Below are positions 15,042 through 22,763 of a stretch of DNA of 64,000 nucleotides, in pieces. Source of the DNA: DATBLE01 sp963837265 (lineage in GTDB: Bacteria > Actinomycetota > Thermoleophilia > Gaiellales > Gaiellaceae); assembly GCA_963837265.1 (NCBI GenBank), contig CAWIMQ010000011.1, positions 124,001-188,000 on the forward strand, given 5' to 3'. Both the position numbers and the translations under genes were made by a program. Positions within the stretch are counted from its first letter, which is position 1. The number at the start of each line of letters is the position of its first letter. Under the pieces are notes generated by a model, which was not told where the DNA came from, made no database searches, and was given only the letters and a program-made list of their open reading frames with translations.

Positions 15042-15891
15042 GCCCGCCGTCACCGCCGTCACGGTCACGCTCGACGGGCTGCCCTGGATCGAGCAGTGCC
15101 TGGAGAGCCTGCGCGACCTGGAGACCATCGTCGTCGACCACGGCTCCACGGACGGGACGCTCGAGCTCGTCCGCGAGCGCTTTCCCGGCGTGCGCGTGAT
15201 CGAGCAGCCGAACAAGGGCTACGGCGCGGGTCTGAACGCGGGCTTCCGAGCATCGTCGCCGGCCTACTACCTCGTGATCAACTCGGACGCCTGGGTGGTC
15301 GGCGACGCGGTCGAGCGCCTCGTCGCCTTCGCGGAGGGGCATCCGCGGGCCGCCGTCGTCGCCCCGCGCCTCCTCAACCCCGACGGCACGCTGCAGCGCT
15401 CGGTGCGCGGGTTTCCGACCCTGTGGCGGCTCGCGACCGAGTACTTCTTCCTGCGCAAGCTGGCGCCCGGGTCGCGGCTTCTCAACGCCTTCTACGCCGG
15501 CGGGTTCGACCACGACGAGGCACGCGCAGTCGAGTGGGTGATGGGCTCATGCTTCCTCGTCCGTCGGGAGGCCTGCGACGGGGTCGGGCTCTTCGACGAG
15601 GACTTCTTCCTCTTCAGCGAGGAGACCGACTGGTTCTACCGGTTCCACCGGGCCGGGTGGGAGGTGTGGTTCGCGCCGGACGCCGAGGCGGTGCACGTCG
15701 GCGGGGCGACGCACGGCGGCCGGCTGTTCGTCGAGAACGTGCGCGGCCACGTCGGCTGGTTCACCAAGCACCGTGGCGCGCGGCAGGCTGCGCGGGCGAG
15801 GCTGTTGCTGCGGGTTGCGCTCCGGCTGCGGGGCGTCCTGTTCCGCGGTGACCGTGGCCGCACGTACCGCGACGCCGCGCGATCGCTGTGA
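15034..15891 (+). CDS. GT2 glycosyltransferase, rhamnosyltransferase (WbbL)-like
   Basis: A 285-residue GT-A enzyme. VTLDGLPWIEQCLESL at the start, VVDHGSTDGTLEL, the donor-binding NKGYGAGLNAGF, and the metal-site NSDAWVVGDAVERLVAF fit the WbbL/RfbF group. VEWVMGSCFLVRREACDGVGLFDEDFFLFSEETDW (quoted in part) contains the ED and acceptor-side residues of this group. It likely adds rhamnose or a related deoxy sugar to an undecaprenyl-linked acceptor. GTG start overlaps the upstream gene by 8 bp, and its stop overlaps the next gene by GTGA, so three genes are coupled. Confidence 0.84.
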   Translation: MAEPAVTAVTVTLDGLPWIEQCLESLRDLETIVVDHGSTDGTLELVRERFPGVRVIEQPNKGYGAGLNAGFRASSPAYYLVINSDAWVVGDAVERLVAFAEGHPRAAVVAPRLLNPDGTLQRSVRGFPTLWRLATEYFFLRKLAPGSRLLNAFYAGGFDHDEARAVEWVMGSCFLVRREACDGVGLFDEDFFLFSEETDWFYRFHRAGWEVWFAPDAEAVHVGGATHGGRLFVENVRGHVGWFTKHRGARQAARARLLLRVALRLRGVLFRGDRGRTYRDAARSL

Positions 15892-17936
15892 GGCGCGTCC
15901 CCTGGGAGCTCGCGGCGCTGCCCGCGCTCGGGATCGCGCGCCTCGCCCCCGAGATCGGCTGGGGGCTCTGGCTCCGGCTGGCCGCGGCGAGCGCCTGCCT
16001 GCTCCTGCCCGGCGCGCTCCTCGCGCGGGCCCTGCGGGTGCCCGGCGTGTCGGCCGCGCTCACGTGGACGCTCGGCGCCCTGTTCGCCGCGACGGCGGTG
16101 ATGTTCGCGGTCCACTCGTCGCTGGGCCTGGCGCTGATCCTGCTGGCTGCGATCGCGGGCGTCGCGCTCGTCGCGGCGCTCTCCGATACAAGTAACACTC
16201 TGTTACGAACGCCAAATCGCCCTGGAAACGGGGCACTTTCGGAGTCAAGTAACACAATGTTACAAGGGTTCGCGGTCGCCGCCGCCGGGATCGGCCTCGG
16301 GATCGCGCTCTGGTTCGTGATGCGCCACCTGACCGGCGGGGACGATCTCTTCCACCTCGCCCGCGTCCGGAAGCTGGACGACTTCGGCGGGCTGTCGCTG
16401 CGGGCGGTCGACGAGTTCGCCGACGGCGGCCTCCATCCCGGCTACGCGTTTCCGCTCTGGCACGCGTTCCTCGCCTCGGTCGCGCGTCTCGCCGGGGTGG
16501 ACCCCACGCAGGTGCTGCTGCACGAGGCGAGCGTGCTCGCGCCGATCGCCTTCCTCGTCTCCTGGGAATCGGGCAAGGCGGTCTTCCGGTCGGCCTGGGG
16601 CGGGCCGGCCGTCCTGGTCGCGCAGGTGGGGATGTTCGCGCTGGCGCCCGGAAACGGCGGCTCGTACACGGCGCTCGCGCTGCCCGCCACGGCCGGCCGC
16701 CAGATCCTCGTCCCGACGGTGATCGCGCTCTTCTTCGCCTTCGTCGCCCGGCCCTCGCGGGCCGGTCTCGCGACGGTCGGGGTCGCCTCCGGCGCGCTCG
16801 CGCTCGTCCACCCGACCTATGCGCTGTTCGTCGCCGTCCCGCTCGCCGGCTACGCGATCGCCCGCCTCCTGCTCGCCCGGACGGAGCTGGTCGAGAGCGC
16901 GGCGGCGCTCGCGGCGGTTGTCGCCCCCGCCGGGGCGGTCGCGCTCTGGCTCCGGCCGATCGCCAGGGAGACGGCGTCGGTCGATCCCTCGGCGAGCGAG
17001 CTGCAGCGGGCGCTCCAGCACTACCACGGCCAGCTCGACGTGTTCTCGGACGGCAGCTACCGGCTCGCGCCCGAGGTGCTCGGCCGCAGCGGCGCAGTCG
17101 CGGTCACCGCGCTCTTCGCAGTGCCGCTGGCGCTGCTCGGCGCGAAGCGGCGCTGGGCCGCGCTCGTGCTCGGCGGCTTCCTCGCCGTGCTCGTGCTGAT
17201 GCTCGTGCCGGGCCTCTTCACCCGCTTCGCCGACACGGTCTCGATTTCCCAGGCGCGCCGGGCGGCCGGCTTCGTCCCGTTCCCGTTCGCGGTCGCCGGC
17301 GCCGCCGCGGTGCTCGCGAGGCTCCTCTCGATCGGAGCGCTCGCGGTCGGGCTCGCGGCCGGGATCGCCTTCCAGCTCGCCTACCCCGGTGACTTCGGCT
17401 ACTCGCTCCACCAGGGCGGACCGGCGCTCGCCGCCTGGTTCGCGCTCCTCGGCGGCGGCGCCGCGTTCGCGGCCGGGATCGTGCTGCCCCGCCGTCTCGG
17501 CGAGATCGACCGGGCGGGGCGCGTCGCCGCCGCCGCGACGGCGCTCGCGATCGTCCCGGTCGCCGTCCACGGCTTCACTCACTGGCACGAGCGGCCCACG
17601 GTCGGAAAGGAGCTGACACCGGGCCTCGTCCACGCCCTTCGCGCCGGCGTCCCGGCCAAGGCGATCGTCTTCTCCGACGACTCGACGAGCTACCGGATCG
17701 CGGCGTCGGCGCCCGTCTACGTCGCGAATGCGCTGCCCGGCCACGTGGCCGACACCCGGGCGAACCACCCGTACGACCGGCGTGCCGACGCCCGCCGCTT
17801 CTTCCGGACCGGCGACCTGGCGATCCCGCGGCGCTACGGCGCGACCTGGCTGGTCGTCGACCGCGCCCGCTCGAAGCTGAAGCTCGACCTGCCGCAACGA
17901 TACGCGGACGCCGGGTACGTGCTCTACCGTCTGTAG
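15888..17936 (+). CDS. Large multi-pass membrane protein, possible GT-C-type transferase
   Basis: A 682-residue protein with roughly 12 hydrophobic segments and a C-terminal soluble tail (about 590-682). The loop after one of the early helices has WFVMRHLTGGDDLFHLARVRKL, where the acidic pair after a helix resembles the extracytoplasmic catalytic loop of GT-C glycosyltransferases, and LHPGYAFPLWHAF follows. The tail (VVDRARSKLKLDLPQRYADAGYVLYRL, in part) resembles that of actinobacterial GT39/83-like proteins. It may use the lipid-linked donor made by the GT2 at 9306. An A/T-richer double palindrome is inserted in frame near codon 102-126. Family assignment is tentative. Confidence 0.6.
   Translation: MRRVPWELAALPALGIARLAPEIGWGLWLRLAAASACLLLPGALLARALRVPGVSAALTWTLGALFAATAVMFAVHSSLGLALILLAAIAGVALVAALSDTSNTLLRTPNRPGNGALSESSNTMLQGFAVAAAGIGLGIALWFVMRHLTGGDDLFHLARVRKLDDFGGLSLRAVDEFADGGLHPGYAFPLWHAFLASVARLAGVDPTQVLLHEASVLAPIAFLVSWESGKAVFRSAWGGPAVLVAQVGMFALAPGNGGSYTALALPATAGRQILVPTVIALFFAFVARPSRAGLATVGVASGALALVHPTYALFVAVPLAGYAIARLLLARTELVESAAALAAVVAPAGAVALWLRPIARETASVDPSASELQRALQHYHGQLDVFSDGSYRLAPEVLGRSGAVAVTALFAVPLALLGAKRRWAALVLGGFLAVLVLMLVPGLFTRFADTVSISQARRAAGFVPFPFAVAGAAAVLARLLSIGALAVGLAAGIAFQLAYPGDFGYSLHQGGPALAAWFALLGGGAAFAAGIVLPRRLGEIDRAGRVAAAATALAIVPVAVHGFTHWHERPTVGKELTPGLVHALRAGVPAKAIVFSDDSTSYRIAASAPVYVANALPGHVADTRANHPYDRRADARRFFRTGDLAIPRRYGATWLVVDRARSKLKLDLPQRYADAGYVLYRL
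16189..16263. repeat. In-frame double palindrome inside the membrane-protein gene
   Basis: Two near-identical palindromes, GTAACACTCTGTTAC (16192-16206) and GTAACACAATGTTAC (16249-16263), each preceded by CAA, lie 57 bp apart. The DNA between them is visibly richer in A/T than its surroundings. It keeps the reading frame and adds a polar stretch (SDTSNTLLRTPNRPGNG and SESSNTML) between two hydrophobic segments. Looks like an inserted palindromic mini-element. Confidence 0.6.
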
Positions 17937-17942
17937 CGCGGG

Positions 17943-17956
17943 GAACCCGTGGGTTC
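17943..17956. terminator. GAACCC/GGGTTC palindrome after the membrane-protein gene
   Basis: GAACCC-GT-GGGTTC is a perfect 6-bp inverted repeat 7 nt after the stop codon, in the 100-bp gap before the GT4 gene. It belongs with the palindromes at 13979 and 37448. Possible weak terminator; the rest of the gap shows nothing. Confidence 0.35.
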
Positions 17957-18036
17957 TCTCGCGCGGCGCGATCGCCTCGGCCGGTCGAAACGCCATCAAC
18001 GCAGTCCCGTGGCGGAGTCGTGAAACTGGTGCCCAC

Positions 18037-19284
18037 GTGAAGGTCCTGATCGTGTCGCTCTACTTCCCGCCGGCCGGCGGGGGCGGCGTCCAGCGGACGC
18101 TGAAGACGGCCGCGCACCTGCCCGCGCTGGGGATCGAGACGCATGTGCTTGCGCCCGACGACCCGCGCTGGGTGCACCGCGACGAGGAGCTCGCGCCGCC
18201 GACGCAGGCGTGGGTCCACCGTGCGCGCTACGTCGGCCCGCGCGGGCGGCGCCCGGCCGACGAGCTGCACGGAAAGGCCGGCATGGAACGGCTCGGCGTC
18301 CAGGTGCGCCTCTTCGGGCGCCGGCTGCTCGTTCCGGACGAGAACGTGCCGTGGACGCTCACCGCGATCCCGGCTGCGATCCGCATCGCCCGCCGCGAGG
18401 CGATCGACGTCGTCCTGACCACCTCGCCCCCGAGCTCGGTCCACTTCGTCGGCGCCGCCGTCAAGCGGGCGACGGGCGCGCGCTGGGTCGCCGACCTGCG
18501 CGACTCGCTGCTCGCTCATCAGCACCGGCGCGCCGACCGGCGGCTCGTCCGCTTCAAGGAGCGCGGCGAGCACGGCGTCGCTGCGCTCGTCGCCCGCTAC
18601 GCCGACGCGATCGTCGCCGCGGCGGGCTCGATCGCCGAGGAGGCGCTGGCGCTCGAGCCGCGCGGCCGCGTGGCGACGATCCTGAACGGCTCGGATTTCG
18701 ACGACTTCGCCGGGCTCGCCTACCATCCGTCGCCGCGCTTCCGGATCACGCACACGGGCAGCTTCTTCGGCCGGCGCGACCCGCGGCCGTTCCTCGCGGC
18801 GCTCGCCGAGTCGGGCCTCGACGTCGTCGCCCGGTTCGCCGGAGACTTCCGCCCGGCCGATCGCCAGTGGGCGGAGACCCTGGGCCTCGGCGAGCGCCTG
18901 GAGCTGATCCCCTACGTGCCGCGCCGGCGATCGCTCGAGCTCCAGCGCGACTCGGAGGCCCTGCTCCTGCTCATCCCCGAGGCGGACGGCCGGGGCCGCG
19001 GCGTCCTCTCCGGCAAGGTCTTCGAGTACCTCGCGGCCGAGCGGCCGATCCTCGCCGCGGTGCCACCGGACGGCGCCGCCGCCGACCTCGTCCGCGAGAC
19101 GGGTGCCGGGGTGGTGGCCGCCCCGGGCGACCCTGCCGCGATCCGCGAGGCGCTGGAGGGCCTGTACGCCCGCTGGCGGGCCGGCGGGTTGCACGGGACG
19201 CCGCTCGATCCCGAGACGAAGAGCCGCCTCTCCCGCGAGGCGCGGATCGAGGAGCTCGCCGAGCTGCTCGGGAGCCTGGGATGA
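18037..19284 (+). CDS. GT4-like glycosyltransferase
   Basis: A 415-residue GT-B enzyme. The N-terminal glycine-rich acceptor loop is textbook (VSLYFPPAGGGGVQRTLKTA), followed by VVLTTSPPSSVHFVGAAVKR and RWVADLRDSLL, typical of the WcaI/WbpY-like branch. ITHTGSFFGRRDPRPFL opens the donor domain and LSGKVFEYLAAERPILA holds the donor-binding E-Y-L-A-x-x-x-P element. GTG start at 18037. Its stop overlaps the ATG of the O-antigen ligase gene (ATGA), so this enzyme and the polymerase/ligase are made together. Confidence 0.85.
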   Translation: MKVLIVSLYFPPAGGGGVQRTLKTAAHLPALGIETHVLAPDDPRWVHRDEELAPPTQAWVHRARYVGPRGRRPADELHGKAGMERLGVQVRLFGRRLLVPDENVPWTLTAIPAAIRIARREAIDVVLTTSPPSSVHFVGAAVKRATGARWVADLRDSLLAHQHRRADRRLVRFKERGEHGVAALVARYADAIVAAAGSIAEEALALEPRGRVATILNGSDFDDFAGLAYHPSPRFRITHTGSFFGRRDPRPFLAALAESGLDVVARFAGDFRPADRQWAETLGLGERLELIPYVPRRRSLELQRDSEALLLLIPEADGRGRGVLSGKVFEYLAAERPILAAVPPDGAAADLVRETGAGVVAAPGDPAAIREALEGLYARWRAGGLHGTPLDPETKSRLSREARIEELAELLGSLG

Positions 19285-20654
19285 GGGTGACCAGGTTCCT
19301 CTTCCTGGCGGCGATCTTCTCGGTCACCTTCGAGAAGGTGCACTGGAACGTCGCCGGGACGGTCAGCCTCGCCGACGTCCTCGCGATCGGCTTCCTCGCG
19401 ATGTGGGCGCTCGAGCGCCTCGCGCTCCGGGACCGCCGGCTGCCGCGCACGTCCGCGATCGTCACCTGCTTCGGGCTCGCGTTCCTCCTCGTCTACCTGT
19501 TCGGCTACTTCGCGATCGACACCGCCGACGGCAGCGGGCAGTTCGCCAAGGGGATCTTCAAGTGGGCGATCCACATCCTCTTCCTGCTCGCGGGGGTGTC
19601 GTACGTCGCCAGGCGGCCGGAGGGCTTCTACTGGCGGACGGTCGGAACATTCACCGCCGGCATCGTCTTCAACGCCCTCTACGGCGTCCTCCAGCTCGTC
19701 GCCGCCCAGGGTGGGCGCAACCTCGACAGCGCGGTGCTCTCGCCGCTCACCGGCGGGGCGAGCTCGATCAACGTCTACGGTGCGGTCGGCGGTCAGAGCG
19801 TCTACCGGCCGAACGCGCTCACCGGCGACCCGAACCACCTCGGGATCATGCTGATCGTCCCGCTGCTGGCGCTGCTCCCGGTCTACCTCCGCCTCGGCCG
19901 GAGGCACCGGCTTCGGCGGCAGCTGGAGGTCGTCCTCGCCTTCCTGCTGATCGTCGAGCTGGCGACGCTCTCGCGCAGCGGCCTGCTCGGGCTCGGCGTC
20001 GGCCTGGTCGTGCTCGCGCTCCCCTACCGGCGCCGCTTGCTCTCGCGCGACCTGCTCACGCCGCTCGCGGCCTCGCTGGCCCTCGTCGCGATCGTCGTCT
20101 TCTCCCGCTTCCACTTCTTCGAGACGGTGATCCGCTCTCGGCTCCAGACCGGCGGCCGGTCGACCTCGGCGCATCTCGGCGTCTACGACTTCGTCCCGCA
20201 CGTGCTCTCGACCCATCCGCTCTTCGGGCTCGGGTTCAACAACTTCTCGGTCTACTACGAGGCGGTGACCGGCAAGACGAACTGGGGGCCCCACTCCTTC
20301 TACGTCGCGCTGCTCGTCGAGACCGGCCTCGTCGGAACGCTCGTCTTCGCCGTCTTCCTCTGGTACCTGTTCCGCCGCCTGCACGCCGCCCGCGCGATCG
20401 GGAGGGCGCTGGCGGCCGCCGGCGACCCGGCCTCGTCCCGCGTGCGGCCGCTGGCGTGGGGACTGACCGCTGCCCTGGCGGGAACGCTCGCCGCGAACCT
20501 CTTCTATCTGACGATGACCTTCTACTACTTCTACGTGCTGGCCGCGCTCGTGCTCGCGGCGCCGATCGTCTTCGGCGGCCGGCTGCCCGCCGGGACGCCG
20601 GCGACCCTTCCCGGGCCGCGTCCCCGCGGGCAGCTGAGCCCGACGGTTCCGTGA
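19281..20654 (+). CDS. O-antigen ligase/polymerase (Wzy_C family)
   Basis: A 457-residue membrane protein with about 11-12 helices. The signature of the Wzy_C/WaaL family is present: a large extracytoplasmic loop with NVYGAVGGQSVYRPNALTGDPNH, then LATLSRSGLLGLGVGL, and the late segment HPLFGLGFNNFSVYYE followed by GPHSFYVALLVETGLVG, where the H-S pair is conserved. It either polymerises undecaprenyl-linked repeat units or transfers the finished chain to another molecule; the two cannot be told apart by sequence. Flanked by two GT4 genes with ATGA and GTGA overlaps. Confidence 0.84.
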   Translation: MRVTRFLFLAAIFSVTFEKVHWNVAGTVSLADVLAIGFLAMWALERLALRDRRLPRTSAIVTCFGLAFLLVYLFGYFAIDTADGSGQFAKGIFKWAIHILFLLAGVSYVARRPEGFYWRTVGTFTAGIVFNALYGVLQLVAAQGGRNLDSAVLSPLTGGASSINVYGAVGGQSVYRPNALTGDPNHLGIMLIVPLLALLPVYLRLGRRHRLRRQLEVVLAFLLIVELATLSRSGLLGLGVGLVVLALPYRRRLLSRDLLTPLAASLALVAIVVFSRFHFFETVIRSRLQTGGRSTSAHLGVYDFVPHVLSTHPLFGLGFNNFSVYYEAVTGKTNWGPHSFYVALLVETGLVGTLVFAVFLWYLFRRLHAARAIGRALAAAGDPASSRVRPLAWGLTAALAGTLAANLFYLTMTFYYFYVLAALVLAAPIVFGGRLPAGTPATLPGPRPRGQLSPTVP

Positions 20655-21685
20655 AGGTCGTCGTCCTGACGACGTCGTATCCCCGCTCGCCCGGGGACGC
20701 CGTCGGGCGGTTCGTCGCCGACGCCGTCGAGCGAGTGCGCGCGGCGGGGGTGGACGTGGAGGTCGTCTCGCCCCTCGGGTTCCGTCACTTCGGGATCGCC
20801 TACGGCCACGGCGTGCTCGGCAACCTGCGGCGCCGGCCCTGGCTGGGGCTCCTTCTGCCGGCGATGCTCGGCTCGTTCGCGGGGGCCGCGCGCGGCGCGG
20901 CCCGCGATGCCGACCTAGTCCACGCCCACTGGCTTCCCTCGGGCCTCGCCGCCCTGGCGGCGGGGCGGCCCTTCGTCAGCCAGCTCTGGGGCACGGACGT
21001 CGAGCTCGCCCGCCGCGCACCGTGGCTCGCGCGCCGTGTGCTGGGCCGGGCCAGCCTGGCGATCTGCGCGTCGCAGGAGCTGGCCGCCGCAGCGCGCGAG
21101 CTGGGCGCGCGGGCGGTGCGCGTGATTCCGGGTGGGGTCGACGTTCCCGACCGGGTCACGGCGCCGGACGAGCCGCCGCACGTCCTCTACGCCGGCCGGC
21201 TCTCGGCGGAGAAGGGTGTCCTCGAGCTCGTCCAGGCCGCCCGCGACCTGCCGCTCGTCGTCGCCGGCGACGGTCCGCTGCGCGACCGGGTCCCGGGTGC
21301 GCTCGGCTTCGTCCCGCACGACCGGCTGCTCGGCCTGTACGAGCGTGCGGCGGTCGTCGTCTGCCCCTCGCGCCGCGAGGGCTTCGGCGTCGCCTGCGCC
21401 GAGGCGATGGCGGCCGGACGACCGGTCGTCGCCTCGGCGGTGGGCGGGCTGCGCGACCTCGTGGTCGACGGCGAGACCGGTCTCCTCGTCCCGCCCGGCG
21501 ATCCGGTCGCCCTGCGTGCCGCGCTCGCCCGCCTCCTCGGCGATGCGGGGCTGCGCGAGCGGCTCGGCCGGGCCGCGCGCGAGCGGGCGCGAACGGAGCT
21601 CTCGTGGGAGCGCTCGACCCGGCTCACGCTCAGCGCGTACGAGGATGCGCTGCGCCCGGGGCGAATGGGCAAGGAGGATCGATGA
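20651..21685 (+). CDS. GT4 glycosyltransferase
   Basis: A 344-residue enzyme starting VKVVVLTTSYPRSPGDAVG, with the GT4 elements DLVHAHWLPSGLAALAAGRP, VIPGGVDVPDR, VLYAGRLSAEKGVLELVQAA and SRREGFGVACAEAMAAGRPV; the last contains the E-x7-E donor-binding motif. GTG start overlaps the ligase stop. Its own TGA overlaps an ATG that opens a tandem-repeat mini-ORF, itself linked by further ATGA overlaps to the epimerase gene. It should add a hexose to the lipid-linked unit in the cytoplasm. Confidence 0.87.
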   Translation: MKVVVLTTSYPRSPGDAVGRFVADAVERVRAAGVDVEVVSPLGFRHFGIAYGHGVLGNLRRRPWLGLLLPAMLGSFAGAARGAARDADLVHAHWLPSGLAALAAGRPFVSQLWGTDVELARRAPWLARRVLGRASLAICASQELAAAARELGARAVRVIPGGVDVPDRVTAPDEPPHVLYAGRLSAEKGVLELVQAARDLPLVVAGDGPLRDRVPGALGFVPHDRLLGLYERAAVVVCPSRREGFGVACAEAMAAGRPVVASAVGGLRDLVVDGETGLLVPPGDPVALRAALARLLGDAGLRERLGRAARERARTELSWERSTRLTLSAYEDALRPGRMGKEDR

Positions 21686-21753
21686 GCGTAGGCTCGACGG
21701 AGCTCAGCAGTGAGCGGAGGGGCCGGCTTTGCCGGCGCCGGGAGCGGGCATGA
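21682..21753 (+). CDS. 23-residue mini-ORF, repeat copy 1
   Basis: ATG overlaps the GT4 stop (ATGA). The peptide begins MSVGSTELSSERRGR and ends with an Arg-rich stretch. No family is recognisable. It may serve only to carry ribosomes to the next start. Its stop overlaps the ATG of copy 2. Confidence 0.3.
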   Translation: MSVGSTELSSERRGRLCRRRERA

Positions 21754-21817
21754 GCGTAGGCTCGACGGAGCTCAGCAGTGAGCGGAGGGGCCGGCTTTGC
21801 CGGCGCCGGGAGCGGGC
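21682..21817. repeat. Exact 68-bp tandem duplication between a GT4 and an epimerase gene
   Basis: Bases 21682-21749 and 21750-21817 are identical. Each unit starts with ATGAGCG and contains a GCCGGC-TTT-GCCGGC hairpin. The unit length equals a 72-nt mini-ORF minus the 4-nt ATGA overlap, so the duplication keeps an unbroken series of stop/start overlaps from the GT4 stop to the epimerase start. Confidence 0.9.
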
Positions 21818-21821
21818 ATGA
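21750..21821 (+). CDS. 23-residue mini-ORF, repeat copy 2
   Basis: Identical in sequence to copy 1. Its TGA at 21819-21821 overlaps the ATG of the epimerase gene at 21818, giving the third ATGA junction in 137 bp. Expression as a peptide is unproven. Confidence 0.3.
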   Translation: MSVGSTELSSERRGRLCRRRERA

Positions 21822-22753
21822 CCGGAGCGGTCGTCACGGGCGGGGCCGGCTTCGTCGGCTCGCACGTCGCGGAGCTCCTTCGCGACGAGTCCTACGACGT
21901 GACCGTGATCGACGACCTCTCGACCGGCAGCCGCCAGAACGTCCCGGACGGCTGCCGTCTCGTCGAGATCGACATCACCGACGCTCCGGCTCTCGAGGAC
22001 GCCGTCCGGGCTGCCGCCCCGGCGCTCGTCTGCCACCTCGCCGCCCAGGCGAGCGTCACCGTCTCGGTCCGGGACCCGGGGCACGACCTCGCCGTGAACG
22101 TCGCCGGGACGATGAACGTCTGCGCGGTCGCGGCCGAGGTGGGCGCGGCGGTCGTCTTCGCGTCGACCGGTGGAGCGCTCTACGGCGACCGCGTTCCGAT
22201 CCCCACGCCCGAGGACGTGGCGACGGAGCCGCTGTCGCCCTACGGCGCGTCCAAGCTCGCCGGGGAGGCGTACGTGGGGACCTGGGCCCGCCTGCACGGG
22301 GCCGCCAACGTCGTCCTCCGGCTGGGGAACGTCTACGGGCCCCGCCAGAACGCGCACGGCGAGGCGGGCGTCGTCGCGATCTTCTCCGCCGCGCTCGTCG
22401 AGGGCGGACCGGTCACCGTCTACGGCGAGGGCCGCCCGACCCGTGACTACGTGCACGTGGCCGACGTCGCCCGCGCGTTCCTGCTCGCCGGCCAGTCGGG
22501 GACGGCCGGGACGTTCAACGTCGGCACGGGCGTCGAGACGACCGTGCTCGGCCTCCTCGAGTCGCTCGGGCGGGCGGCCGGCGCCGAGCCGCAGGTGAGG
22601 CTCGAGCCGCTGCGCCCGGGCGAGCTTCGCGCGAGCGCGCTCGACTCCGCGCGCATCCGGGCCGCGCTCGGCTGGGAGCCTGCGATCCCGCTCGAGCGCG
22701 GGCTGGCCGAGACGCTCGCGTGGTATCGCGACGCGTCAAGCCGAGGGCGCTAG
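21818..22753 (+). CDS. NAD-dependent epimerase (GalE-like)
   Basis: A 311-residue extended SDR. TGGAGFVGSHVAELL binds NAD; SPYGASKLAGEAY has the catalytic Tyr and Lys; GNVYGPRQNAHGEAGVVAIF and RPTRDYVHVADVARAFLLA are the segments seen in UDP-glucose/UDP-GlcNAc 4-epimerases of actinobacteria. The S/T position of the triad reads FASTGGALYG. It probably interconverts UDP-hexose C4 epimers for the glycan. The ATG at 21818 is set by the ATGA junction with the repeat mini-ORF. Its TAG stop doubles as the first bases of the next gene's -10 box. Confidence 0.85.
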   Translation: MTGAVVTGGAGFVGSHVAELLRDESYDVTVIDDLSTGSRQNVPDGCRLVEIDITDAPALEDAVRAAAPALVCHLAAQASVTVSVRDPGHDLAVNVAGTMNVCAVAAEVGAAVVFASTGGALYGDRVPIPTPEDVATEPLSPYGASKLAGEAYVGTWARLHGAANVVLRLGNVYGPRQNAHGEAGVVAIFSAALVEGGPVTVYGEGRPTRDYVHVADVARAFLLAGQSGTAGTFNVGTGVETTVLGLLESLGRAAGAEPQVRLEPLRPGELRASALDSARIRAALGWEPAIPLERGLAETLAWYRDASSRGR

Positions 22754-22756
22754 GCT
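22751..22756 (+). promoter_or_regulatory. -10 box of the first neuB-like gene
   Basis: TAGGCT, whose TAG is also the epimerase stop codon, ends 7 nt before the GTG at 22764. No Shine-Dalgarno sequence is present, so the transcript is probably leaderless. Confidence 0.45.
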
Positions 22757-22763
22757 TACGCCC

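Noticed and set aside
21682..21817. CRISPR or IS-end duplication
   Set aside because: Only two exact abutting copies occur, with no spacer and no transposase; the phase with the stop/start overlaps fits a simple tandem duplication.
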